Source: Vandiemenella viatica (Eukaryota; Arthropoda; Insecta; Orthoptera; Morabidae). From it: DNA of 64,000 nt. Positions 43,141 through 53,821 of the stretch are shown piece after piece. The position numbers and the translations under genes are program-made. Location of the stretch: positions 62,927,832 to 62,991,831 of the forward strand of contig JARYHS010013631.1 in NCBI GenBank assembly GCA_031002005.1, written 5' to 3'. The stretch's first letter is position 1, and each line of letters starts with the position of its first letter. The notes beneath the pieces are model-generated. The model did no database searches. It was given only the letters and a program-made list of their open reading frames with translations, and was not told where the DNA came from.

Positions 43141-44778
43141 TCACTGCCTGATAGAAATATCTTGGGGAAGGCGTTTTTTAAGCCTAGTTTGGCCGGTTCT
43201 TTTCCCTAGATTGTAAAATTGCGCACCAGGTACTGCACTCATTCGTTTGATGAAGTTTACGGTTTGTTGTTTTATAAACTCATAAATGTACGCAACATTT
43301 AACTCTCTGTGTATCTGACTATTTCGTACATACCATGGTGCGTTTACTGCTAGTCTGAGTAGTTTGTTTTGAAATATTTGTATTCTATGTAATTTGCTAC
43401 GGCTAGCGCATCCCCATATAGGACATGCATATGTTATTAGTGGCCGTAATACCATTTTGTAAATTAGCAGGCAGCACTCTGTTTTTAATGATGATTTTTT
43501 GTTTAACACAGGATACAATTTGTGTAATCTGGCATAGGCTTGGTTTAGTTTATTGTTAATGTGTATGTTCCATGTTAAGCGCCTGTCAAGATCGACTCCT
43601 AGGTATTTAATAGATTGATCATTTGGATTCCATGCTATGTTACTTCCCATGATGTTTATCTCCGGGGGTTTGGTGGGCGTCTCAGAGTGAAGATTTTGGC
43701 TTGACATTTTCCGGGATTGAGAGATATTCGCCAGTGATTGAGCCATTTAGTTAATTGCGTTATTGTTTCCTGAAGGTTATTGCGTGCGATATGGATGTCA
43801 TTGTGCGAAGAGTATATGATTGTGTCATCAGCGTACTGAGCAGTTGAGGTATTTTGAGGAGTTGGTATATCTGAGGTGTATATGTTGAATAGCGTTGGCC
43901 CTAAGACAGATCCCTGTGGGACTCCTGCAGTTATTGATCGTACTGTGGATATTTTTGTGTCTATTCTTACACTGAAAGTTCGATTCTGTAAAAAGCTTTC
44001 TATAATTTTATACAAATATAGAGGCATTCCTGTGTTTTTAAGTTTGTATAGTAGGCCATGTGCCATACTTTGTCAAATGCCTGGGCAACATCTAGAAAAG
44101 CAGCCAATGTGTGATGTTTGAGCTCAAAGCCCTTTGCAATATCTTCTACCAGGCGTAGTATTTGGTGTGAGGTTGAGTGCATAGGGCGGAAACCAAATTG
44201 ATGAGGCGGAATAGTTCCCGTAGTATCAAGGAAGGAAGTTAGTCGCTTCCGTATTATTTTTTCTAGCAGTTTTGACAAAGTAGGGAGTAAACTTATGGGT
44301 CTGTAACTAGAGGGCAGGGATGCTGGTTTGTTAGGTTTGTTGAAAACTATGATATTTGCATGTTTCCACTCTCTTGGGAAATACCCGGTACAGAGAATGC
44401 TGTTGAAAAGTGACGTGAGGTAGATTACTGCCTTTGGGGGTAATGATTTTAGCGCTATGTTAGGTATGTTATCGTGGCCTGGGGATTTTCGTACAGGTAA
44501 GTTCTTAATTATTTGTCGCAGTTCTTTTGGAGTAGTGAATCTGACGTAATTCTCCGCGCCAATAGTAACATGCTGATTAGAATTTTCTATTGCTGTGTTA
44601 ACTCATGATCTACTACAGGGTTTGGTTTGAAGGTATTTTCGAAGTGATCTGCTAAGATTTCGCATTTCTCTGAGGCGCTGGATATGTATGTACCATTCCA
44701 TTTTAAAGGTGGTAAGATAGTGGGTTCCTTGAGAATACGTTTTGTGGTTTTCCATAGAGACCTGTCGCCAGGTTCCAT
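43141..44778 (-). pseudogene. LINE 2 reverse transcriptase, broken
   Basis: Minus-strand pieces: 44587-44778 (WKTTKRILKEPTILPPLKWN, the linker after the endonuclease), 44000-44278 (SKLLEKIIRKRLTSFLDTTG, QFGFRPMHSTSHQILRLVED, AFLDVAQAFDKVWH), 43656-44066 (GVPQGSVLGPTLFNIYTSDI, TAQYADDTIIYSSH with the catalytic Asp pair) and 43141-43746 (IKYLGVDLDRRLTWNIHINN, VLRPLITYACPIWGCASRSK). All the conserved boxes can be read but in at least three frames. The wording is close to LINE 3, less so to LINE 1. Confidence 0.85.
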
Positions 44779-44839
44779 TTCCGATAGAAACTTTTGGTAT
44801 GATTCGTAACGAAATGAGTCAAGTTCTGTTTTTACCTGT

Positions 44840-45838
44840 CTAATTAATTGGTTTAGTAGTCGGCGTTGGTGGGAGTCGCTGCCTTTGCCACTGTCTGCGA
44901 GTTTGATTTTTATAGTTGATTAATTCTATGATTCTTTGCGGTATTTTTTCATGAAATGATCTAAACGATCTTGTTTGTGATTTCTTGGTCGATACTTCTA
45001 TCGCCTGGTGAATTGCGGTCGTTAGTTGTCGTACGCCTTCATCAATAGTATCTTTATTATCTTGCCTAGAGAATGATGGTAATATCTGACTAAGATTAAT
45101 TTCAAACAGATTCCAGTTTACTTGTCCGGTTAATATCTTTGGTGTTTGTTCTGATATTTCTGGATTTGTACCAAATTTTGCTAACACTGGAATGTGGTCT
45201 GAGTCTAATTCAGAGATTGCTTCCATATGTATTGGTAGTGGTGTATTTTTAGCAAGCGCAATGTCAAGTATGTCAGGGGTAACATTTGGATTATTAGAGA
45301 AATAGGTCGGCCCGTGTGGTGCGATTATATGTAAACCAAGGTTACCTGCTGCGTCGAGCAGTTTCCTACCGTTCGGTGTTGTTGTTCTGCATCCACAAGC
45401 TTCGTGCTTGCTGTTGAGATCCCCATTAGTAAGGTAACTGATTTTGATCAAATATTGGTATCAGCTGTTGTTGTGTAAGCCTCCGATTAGGTTGTTGTAT
45501 GCAGCACTATTGTTATTTTGGAGTTTGTTTTAGTTTGGATTTGTATTCCAACTGTTTCAAGATCATTGGCGGGCATATAGATCGAATGATGACAGATATT
45601 ATTTTTAACCATATAGCTACCCCGCCGGAGGCTATAGCTGCATCACGATCTGATCTATAAATTTTATAGCCAGTATTTTAAAAGTGTCATTCGAAGTGAG
45701 GTGTGTCTCAGTTATGCATGCAATGTCAATATTGTGGCGGCTCATAAATTCGGCAAGTGTTGATTTCTTATTTCGTACACCATTTGCGTTCCAGTTTACG
45801 AGTGTTAACTTAGAAACATTGACCGTATTATTTGCCAT
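44840..45838 (-). pseudogene. LINE 2 APE-type endonuclease, broken
   Basis: The first piece (45632-45838) opens MANNTVNVSKLTLVNWNANG and has ITETHL with the catalytic Glu. After a gap without an open frame, 44840-45451 gives NGDLNSKHEACGCRTTTPNG (the GDLNxKH motif), TPDILDIALAKN and SDHIPVLAKFG. The start mirrors that of LINE 1 (MAN... WNANG). Frameshifts lie at about 45640 and 45450-45500, between which the YRPP motif region cannot be read cleanly. Confidence 0.8.
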
Positions 45839-47279
45839 TTTGGAGAAGACTAGCTACTGACGACATGATGATCTCTTTTATCATGGGGAGGAAAGCTGTG
45901 ATTAATCCGGAGATTAGTTCATTTATTAGGCTTGTCCATGCAGTACCTTGCCCAGTGTTGTGCTCGTTATGTGGTATGTTTGTGTCGTGAGGTGATGTGA
46001 TACGGTTTCCTTGTAATATATTACTGTAAGAGGGTTGAGATTTGTTTTGCGGATTATGCTGTAAATTAGGTTTCTCTTTGTTTTGTATCATTTGGTTAGC
46101 TATGTATTTATAGCGGGGTGGAGGCGGCACTATGGTTGGTAAAGACGGAAATTCCGGTGAGGCCGGATTGGGCGGTATGTGTGGTCCCAGTCAGCTGTTT
46201 GTCTGAGAAGCTAAGTTTGTTTTGATGTAAAGGTTTTTTAGAACTTCTAAGTTTCACTTCTTCGTAATATTTACATCCTTTAAATTAGCTGGATGTTCCC
46301 CGCCGCAATTTACACATTTAGGTTTTGCAGTACGCGGGTGGTTACATAAGGAGTAATGGTGATTTCCATCACAACGAACACATCGCGGATCAAGTTTGCA
46401 ATAGTTTTTTGTGTGACCATAGAATTGACAATTTGTACATTGAGGTATGTCTTTTGACTTTCTGCGTGGTTCTACTTTAATAATGCAGTGGAACAATCTG
46501 TCTAGATCAAAGATATTAGCACAATCGCGATTTTCTTCAAGCTCAACCGCGCAGAGTGGTATAGGGTTCTTATCTTTATTTAAAAGTCTTGTTACCTTGG
46601 TCACTGGGAATTTTAGTCTTATTAGTTCCTCTTTTATTTCATCTTCTGTTAGTGAATATGGTAAGTTACGCACGATAACCGATAACTGTTTTGAGTCTGG
46701 GGCACGAAAAGTGTGGTATTTCTGCTTAATGGTATCAAAATGTTTTGTCACAGTTCTAAAATCCTGAATAGAGGTTGTATTTATTTTAATCACTTTTCCT
46801 TTAAGTTCGGTTGAAAAGTCATTACTTAGTAAATTTTTGAGATCTCGAGTAAGTCTTTGATGATTGTTTACGTCATGTAGAAAATTGGTGGTGTTTTAAC
46901 TACTTCTGTGATTTCGGTTGTCTCTTCTACTGGTTCTTCGCAATGCAAGATTTGGAATCTATTTTGCGTCGGTATATCAATAACGTATCTCATTTCTGGT
47001 GGTCCATTATCAGGAGATAAGGCCCTTGGAGGTTGTTGCAAGTTATTTCCACTATTTGTGCGCGGGCGCTTTTGACCGGTTCTTTTTTGTTCGTTAACAA
47101 CATCCATGGGCGACATGAAACTACTTGTATTATTTGGGCACTGGGGAGGCTGAGGCATATTGGCGCCTGCGGTATACTGTACATACATTTGGTTCAGCAA
47201 TGCGTCGGGCGTCGTGGAATGTTGTGTTGTCCCCATCGGTTGTGAGGATTGGAGTTGATGCTGTTGATATTGAAGCATC

Positions 47280-47311
<32 letters not shown>

Positions 47312-47593
47312 GTGGTGGTGGTGGTAATGCTGTTGCTGGTGGAGATGGAGCTGCTGAGCTGATTGTTGTTGCTGCTGTTGAAGATCATGCTGCAGGTAGG
47401 CTGTGACCTGCTGGTGATGGGCTGCTTGACATGGCTGCTGCTCTGGGACTGCTAATCTAGATGGTTGAGCTGCGTTGTCTTCAGAAATCATCTCATTGGT
47501 GATATCAGATGGATTTACGGCACTTATATCAGAGGTCTCGCTGATCATTGAGTTGCGAATGGCCGAAGCCAAGTCCGTGTTTATAGACATCAC
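45828..47593 (-). pseudogene. LINE 2 ORF1 (gag) with polyglutamine N-terminus, broken
   Basis: The N-terminal frame (46868-47593, 241 residues) is extremely Gln- and His-rich, with a run of about eleven Gln encoded by CAG repeats (plus-strand CTG repeat at about 47277-47345). The middle frame (46254-46793) has an RNA-recognition-like part (SVIVRNLPYSLTEDEIKEEL) followed by knuckles CTNCQFYGHTKNYC (CX2CX4HX4C), CVRCDGNHHYSLC and CVNCGGEHPAN. The last piece (45828-46130) is the polar tail, with a hydrophobic helix near its end as in LINE 1. It overlaps the ORF2 start by 11 bases. Confidence 0.8.
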
Positions 47594-48080
47594 AAGTAAC
47601 CGGTCGCTCAGAACGTTCGGTTGCAGTCTTCCACCGATGGGCCACTAAACAGTTTGTGGGGTCACATCGGTAGAAAGTTTGGTAGCTCACGTTAAACGAT
47701 ATAATATATTTACACTTATTGTTCAAAGTAATTCGCGAACACGTTGCGTCAGTAGAACTTTCCGATAGCGAAGCGAGCACTGTAGTGGAGGAAGTACACG
47801 ACCGTTCTCGTCCGCTGCTCACACGGAAGTGATAGACAGTTGATAGACGGTAATCAACGTAGTAGACCTGAAGGTCCAGTATTAGAACTGGGGATCTTTC
47901 GATGCCACTTTGAACTGATCCATCAGACAGTGTACGTGGAGCCGCATTTTGTGACGGAAGTCTGCGGCAGTGGAGAAGGTGCGACATCCAGGCGCCACTG
48001 TGCACGAAGCCGGCCGCTCCGTCTAATCGATTTAACGGCTCTCCAGACGCGTTTCCTGGATTCTAATTAACTGAAACCGA

Positions 48081-48580
48081 GTCCGGTCGTTACACTTCCA
48101 GCCAGCTGAGTCACAGGAGTGTCAACTGGAACAACATTTCTTATTGCCGACGAAACACAGGTTATAAACGATATTTAATGATCAAAGCATATATTATAAC
48201 AAAGAAGGAATATTCCAGCACATTCCTTTTGTCATAAACTGCTCATACTGTGCCAAAACACCTATTGCAGCCTACAGCGCAACAATTGAGTATTGTGAGC
48301 AGGTGAAATAATGATTAAATGAAATTGTTCTATTTAATGTGTATTTCCTCTCTTCTTGTGGTAACCGGGTGAATCTACAGTTACGACATGATATTATTAC
48401 AATTTTTTTCATAAATAAAAACCTAATATACTATTTGACATCTGCTTTTGTTATAATCTTTGCAATTAAGAAGCTCCACACTATGGTTTTGTGACTTTTA
48501 GAAGAAATGGTAAGGGTATTGAACTGGAGAGATTTCGAGGAAGAATGGCCAGAACAGCGTTCGATCCAACGCGGACTAAA
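48081..48580. other. Unassigned DNA upstream of LINE 2
   Basis: If the polymerase gene continued beyond the LINE insertion it should resume here; no such coding sequence is visible, and I found no target-site duplication of the TTACGAATACA that precedes the LINE tail. Confidence 0.4.
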
Positions 48581-48581
48581 C

Positions 48582-48625
<44 letters not shown>

Positions 48626-48632
48626 CACTAGA

Positions 48633-48822
48633 GGCGGGACGGGATAGGGGACAAGGAACGGGAAGGAATTCGGCCTTTTGAAGGAAGCATCCCGGCATTC
48701 GCTTGGAGTGATTTGGGAATACCATTGAAAACCAAATCTGGATGCCCGTACGGGGATTCGTACCGCCGTCCTAACGAATGCGAGGTCACAGCGTTAACCG
48801 CTCAACCACCACGCTCGATCGC
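48633..48822 (-). mobile_element. SINE family A, copy 4
   Basis: Body GGGGACAAGGAACGGGAAGG, the GAAGGAAGCATCCCGGCATTCGC block and the head with CGGGGATTCGTACCGCCGTCC (B box with one change) and GCGTTAACCGCTCAACCACCA. An uninterrupted A-run of about 42 (48581-48622) sits at the left, where the other copies have T-rich sequence. Confidence 0.8.
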
Positions 48823-49069
48823 GGACCCAAATAACAGAAATGAATGTTACAGCTCCCTTCCTGGGAAGGTAGTGGTAGGTGACCTCTACCAGTAAAATCG
48901 TATGCCCTGCAGCGTTGCTTTTTCGAGATGACTACATTAGTACGTCTAGCAGGAAATCTGTCAAACTAATTAAAATCTTCAGAAAGTTCTAGGACATAGG
49001 AAAATTATTAATAAAGTAACTGCGTTTAAGAAATCTATTCAAAATGGTGTGCTGTAATGCTCGAATTTT

Positions 49070-49262
49070 TTTTATTTGGACTGGGGACAAAGAACGGGAA
49101 GGAATTTAGCCGTAGCCTTTATGAAGAAAGCATCCTGGCATTCGCCTGGAGTGATTTGGGGAAACCATGTAAAACCCAAATCTGGATGTCCGGACGGGGA
49201 TTCGAACCGTGATCCTCCCGAAGGTGAGGTCTGAACGTAAAACGCCCACCCACCACGGTTGA
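49070..49262 (-). mobile_element. SINE family A, copy 5
   Basis: A T-rich left end (49069-49077), GACTGGGGACAAAGAACGGG, GAAGAAAGCATCCTGGCATTCGCC and the head CGGGGATTCGAACCGTGATCC ... CCACCCACCACGG. The B box is intact. It lies only about 250 bp from copy 4 and in the same orientation. Confidence 0.8.
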
Positions 49263-49627
49263 TATGTAACGCTCGATGCCTATGCTGGTTGATACAGCTT
49301 GCTATCGTAGTAACTGTGTTATCAGATACAGTAGTAGATGTCTTCTGATTCGATCGAAATGGGTAAATATCTCAACCAGAAAATCCGTATGTATATTGGT
49401 GCTGCAATTATACAATGTTATCCACCATCTAGCCATTATTAAGGATCAGACTGCAATATGATACTTTACGGGCGAGGCATAACCGAAGGACAGAATACTA
49501 GAGGAATACAAAGGTAACTATCAGAATCGTGTAACTGAAGACGTAGATAGTTGTAGGGTGTGTGTAGGTAAGGGGGTTATTACAAGTAGGTAATACGCAA
49601 GGAAGTTCATCACACCAGTCCGGACAC

Positions 49628-49676
<49 letters not shown>

Positions 49677-50449
49677 AAGAAAATTTATGAGATTCACGCT
49701 GCTTCGTAAAGTTGTATATATTTTTTCAAAAATGTTAATTTTTACATAGCAACGTACGTGCCCCGTTGGCTGCGTCCACTGTTTTTTTCGAGCATCCCAG
49801 TTTAATATAAAACATAACATTAAGCAGCATGAAGTGTGATCAACAAGCTAATGTTATCCGAAGGTGACATTACTGTTCGATGAGGAGAATCGTTTTCGGC
49901 CGAGCGGCTAGCTGTTGGCTGAATCCAAAGCCAGCTGCACGAGCGGAAAGTCCACGGGGAGGAGCGTCGGAGATCAGAGGAACCTTTCGCAGCCCAGCCA
50001 GGTGTACCTGGCCGTCATACATACTGCATGAGGCAGGATGGAAAGTGCTAATAGCGTGGCCAAGGCCCAGCCGAACACGCTTAAATCTCAACCCACACGT
50101 AGTACCACCTTTCCGTGGCACTCGCACGTCCTATTTCGTTTTACGAACTGCTTAAATGTGTGTAGTATTTTTGATGGGTTATATCCATACAGAGACATTA
50201 CATTGTATGTTTGTGTAAATCTTTTTGTCTGCCCCGTAGATTTTTGTAAACACAGGACTCCGATTCTGAATTGCAAGAAAACTGGGATCTGCGGGTGTTA
50301 CAAAAACGCATACGCGTTCGTTATGTCGAAGAAACGAATTTGCGTACTAGAAATAATTTGTATAGAAATGGGCGATAGGAGATATGCTACTATACTAGGT
50401 CACTCCGAACGAAATGTCAGCAAACACTTTTTGGCCTGACGTTGCTTCT
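49263..50449. other. Unassigned DNA with a long A-run
   Basis: An A-run of about 42 occupies 49634-49675. Region 49880-50110 is GC-richer with overlapping open frames on both strands, none with a known domain. Nothing else recognised. Confidence 0.4.
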
Positions 50450-50452
50450 CTA

Positions 50453-50659
50453 GCCCGTTCAGTTAACAGAGGCGACTCAAGGTCACTCTGCTGTATCCCC
50501 ACTCCGCTTCCCTTACACCTACATATGGAGGGGAAATTTACCACTTGTCTACCTGCATGTAGCAGTCTACTCGAAGAGTTAGGAATGGGAGGGTGTGGTG
50601 AGGTGAGGAGTGGGGCCAGGGGAACATTACCTTGAGCCGCCAGTTTGGAGTGAACAGGG
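50453..50659. mobile_element. TA-flanked MITE, family X, copy 1
   Basis: Starts GCCCGTTCAGTTAACAGAGG and ends CAGTTTGGAGTGAACAGGG; the complement of the right end shares GTTCA and GGCGGCTCAAGG with the left, giving imperfect inverted repeats. TA lies outside both ends (50451-50452 and 50660-50661). A second copy of the whole unit is at 57185-57389 and the same termini bound the larger element 57396-59352. Confidence 0.7.
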
Positions 50660-51069
50660 TATAGCACTACCCAACACTTTTTCCCCTTGGGTTCTAAAAG
50701 TGGTCACTATACGCTGACGTGCCCAAGAACATTTCACTAAAAAAAAAAAAAAAAAAACATGATTTATAGACCTCAAGCTTTATCGCAAGAATGCAGTTAA
50801 CATTATATAAAGCATTATATTGAAACCACTCAAACAAATGACGAGAAACAGAAGTTCGTATGGCATTCTTCATCGGGAAATCTCCCTAATGCGTACTACG
50901 ACAACCATCATTCTGAAGGTAACAATTCTTCTACAAAGTGCTTTTTCGGTTGTGGGATGATGCGATTTTCTTGGGCCTTCGGCGCATTAGATGCGGTAGA
51001 GGGATTATTGTGAGAAAAGTAAGGAAAGGAAAATCATCAATGACCTTTATGAAGTATTTTTTTATGTTT
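50660..51069. other. Unassigned DNA
   Basis: Contains an A-run (50740-50757); otherwise nothing recognised. Confidence 0.4.
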
Positions 51070-51290
51070 TTCTTTGAGCTTTACGTCTCGCTGAGGTCAT
51101 TAGGAACCGGAAGAGAGTGAGGGAAAGGAATGTAAAGGAACTCGGCTGTGGCAATTTGAAGGGATCATCCCTGGATTAGCTTGGAGTGATTTCATGAAAC
51201 CATTAGAAAATCAAAACTGTATGATCATACATGGATTTGAACCGAAGTCCTCCCGAATAACAGGCTCAACTATAAATCGTATCAGGCCCA
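51070..51290 (-). mobile_element. SINE family A, copy 6
   Basis: Left part TTTACGTCTCGCTGAGGTCATTAGGAACCGG corresponds to the 3' tail seen plus-strand in copy 7 (GTGACCTCGAAGTCGAC...CGTAAAG). The body GGGAAAGGAATGTAAAGGAACTCGG and the head CATGGATTTGAACCGAAGTCC are diverged but in the family order. This is an older copy. Confidence 0.7.
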
Positions 51291-51496
51291 AACGTCAATG
51301 TCCCGAATTGGTAATGCCATGCGTTTTAACCACATTGAACAGGCGTGAGTTGGACAGGCGTGTGTTCGGAAATTACGGAACAAGATGAATGAGCATATTG
51401 GTTCTCTTTGCCAGCGAAACCTTGAACGAAGTGGAGGATTTATTTATATAAGAAAAAAGCAATAGCAGCTGTTGGATACTGTGTTATATCGGTTAT

Positions 51497-52850
51497 AATT
51501 TTTTTTTGCTGTCATCAGTCTTTCGACTGGTTTGATGCATTACTCCATCTCTTCCTATCTTGTGATAACCTCTTCATTTTTACATACCCCTTACAACCCA
51601 CGTCCTCAGTTATCTGGTTCATATATTCTAATCTCTGTCTTCCTTTACAGTTCTTAGCTTCGACTGTTCCCTCCACCAGCAAATTAACCAATCAAGCATT
51701 CTCAAAATATGACCTACCAGCCTATCTCTTCTTTCTATAAGTTTCTTCAACAAACTTCTTTCCTCACCCATCATTTCCAAAACTCGTTCATTTCTTACCT
51801 TGTTTGTCCACTTAATTTTCAGCATTCTTCTGTAATGCCACATTTCAAATGGTTCAATTTTCTTTCTTTCTGGTATTCCTAAAGTCCATGTTTCGCTACC
51901 ATAAAGTGCTGTGCTCCACACAAAGAGTTTTAAAAAGTTCTTTCTAATTCCTAGATCAATGTTTGAAATTAAAAGATTTTTCTTTTTCATGAAGACTCTT
52001 TTTGCTAGTGCTATTCTGCTTTTAACATCATTCCCGCTTCGGCCATCGGTTTTAATTTTACTTCCCAAGTAGCAGAATTCACTTTGTAAGATAACAGACA
52101 GGTTATCCCAGAATACATATTTTAATGTTATTGTATATCTTTGAAATATTAGAGTTCCATGACCTGTTAGTATTACTTTCTTAAAAAGGTTTCAATAGTA
52201 ACAAGAAATACAGATATAACTAGGAGATTGCCTAGGTTGTTAGCGCTAAGGGGAACCTGCAAATAAGTCCGATTATGTAATTAAAGCGATGTATTGTAGT
52301 TTATTAAAACTAAGTTAAATTGTGCTGAATATAAAAAACTATCAGTTTATTTATTTAGTTTAGCTGCACATTCAGAAAATAAAATAAATAGCTCCACTTC
52401 GCAATAAAATCACGAAGTTATCTAAGAAGCATAAATTAACGATAAATATAAACAAAATCTCTTCGGAGATACAATAACTTGCTTCTCCTATTGCATCCGA
52501 TCCTATTTTTGTATTTAATCTACTGTGATTGGTATTATTTCTGCTACATTTCATCATTTTTGTCTTGCTTTGATTTATATTGAGTCTAAAAACTTCCCCT
52601 AGTATTTTGTTCAAGCTATTCAGTAACTTCTGAATATCCTCAGCTCGTTCTGCTAACAAGACAATGTCATCAGCAAATCGTAGAATACTGATTTTTTTCT
52701 CCCTGAACACTTATGCCACATGAAAATTTTTCTTTGACTTTCTTCATTGCTTCTTCTACATACAAGTTGAATATTAACGGCGATATACTACAACCTTGTC
52801 TCACACCCTTTTTAACTGATGCATGCCTCTGACGGTTCTCCACTTATGAT
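51497..52850 (-). pseudogene. RTE-like LINE reverse transcriptase fragment
   Basis: The minus strand begins near 52850 with text that includes the GVRQGC.ISP.IFN.Y box, then 52372-52710 gives SILRFADDIVLLAERAEDIQ (catalytic FADD) and LNINQSKTKMMKCSR. After a stretch of about 370 nt with no similarity (52110-52480), 51628-52068 resumes with LGSKIKTDGRSGNDVKSRIA-type text, ALYGSETWTLGIPERKKIEPFEMWHYRRML and VGHILRM. The end matches a common arthropod LINE tail (TTGCTGTCATCAGTCTTTCGACTGG at 51510 after a T-run). Clade assignment (RTE or near) is by motif memory; the insertion is unidentified. Confidence 0.75.
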
Positions 52851-52854
52851 TGGC

Positions 52855-53558
52855 AACTGCCGCAAAAGCGGTGGCCTAAATGTTTCCCTAAGTGCTTTAC
52901 TGGTCTGTTAGTTCTCTGCTAATGCACTGACTTTAAAATGTAGAAGTCCCAGGATCGAGCCCCAGTCAATAGTGCAGTGTCTAGCGACACTTTTAACCTA
53001 ATATTTACCTCTGAGAAAGCTTGCTTCGCGTGTGTAATGAACAATGTGAACTTTCGTTGTTAGCGTTCTACTTTAGACTTATGACCAGCTATGATGGAGG
53101 CGGAATGCGTGGCATGTTATGTACTGTTTAGAATGTAGCCTCGTATCTGTAATGAAACTCAAATTGCATGTTACCAATGCCGAGTGGCCAAGCAGAATGG
53201 AATACACCCGTGTTCTGCTGGACTTTCAGCTAATCAGAATAATCACTGGAAAAAGAACCGTCAAATTATATTTCTCCGATCATTGACTGTTGTAGACTCT
53301 TTTATAATCCAGACAGTATTACGATGGTGAGGTAGCTACTATCAATTTGTCTTTTTTTATACATAATAAATTAATTGTAAATCGTGTCTAAAATAAAAAA
53401 GAAAATATTTTGATTCATGGAACAAATAAAGTTTGTAGCAATTGTTTCATTACCTGATACCAGGAAAATAATATGTAACCATTTGAAATACTGCTGAGGA
53501 TTCATTAAATGAATTCAGCTATCACAAATAATGTATAAATTGCGGGAAATTAGGGTGT
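52855..53558. other. Unassigned DNA with a weak tRNA-like patch
   Basis: The stretch around 52910-52965 (GGATCGAGCCCC with a plausible upstream box) may be a degenerate SINE head on the plus strand. Nothing else is recognised. The boxes are too weak for a separate entry. Confidence 0.3.
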
Positions 53559-53809
53559 GTGTGTGTGTGTGTGTTTTTTTTTTTTTTAAATGTCATTCGG
53601 CCTTGTAGCCATTCAGACAGGAACTGTGTTTCTGTTATTTATCAACTGTGTACATAGAATGTTCTAGTGTTATTGACGGTCACAAGTGACAGGACAACAC
53701 AGGACGGACGCAACACGTAATTAAAACCACCCATGCCCTGGGCCGGACTCGAACCGGCGACCCCTGCAACGTGAAGCCAGCTCGCTAGCCCCGCGCTACC
53801 GGGGTCGGC
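53559..53809 (-). mobile_element. SINE family B, copy 2, with target duplication
   Basis: The right end is a tRNA-like head on the minus strand (CCCCGGTAGCGCGGGGCTAGC and B box GGTTCGAGTCCGGCC); the left end is (GT)n (to about 53573) and a T-run (53574-53587). AAATTAGGGTGT stands on both sides (53547-53558 and 53810-53821), a perfect 12-bp target duplication. The inner block TAATTAAAACCACCCATGCCC is shared with copy 1. The duplication makes this the youngest-looking SINE in the window. Confidence 0.88.
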
Positions 53810-53821
53810 AAATTAGGGTGT

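Larger units (their letters stand above)
42729..48080 (-). mobile_element. Jockey-type LINE (LINE 2), decayed, inserted in the polymerase gene
   Basis: A minus-strand LINE whose tail is the T-run at 42729-42741 and whose ORFs run from 47593 back to 43141. Order: a gag with zinc knuckles, an APE endonuclease and a reverse transcriptase with YADD. Every ORF is split by frameshifts, so it is older than LINE 1. A (TA)n microsatellite lies in the 3' UTR (43004-43023). The 5' limit near 48080 is a guess from the start of unassigned DNA; the region 47594-48080 would be its 5' UTR. The tail abuts the polymerase reading frame at 42728. Confidence 0.85.

Noticed and set aside
47125..47406. Alanine/Glycine-rich plus-strand frame
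   Set aside because: Antisense reading of the CAG tract in the LINE 2 gag.
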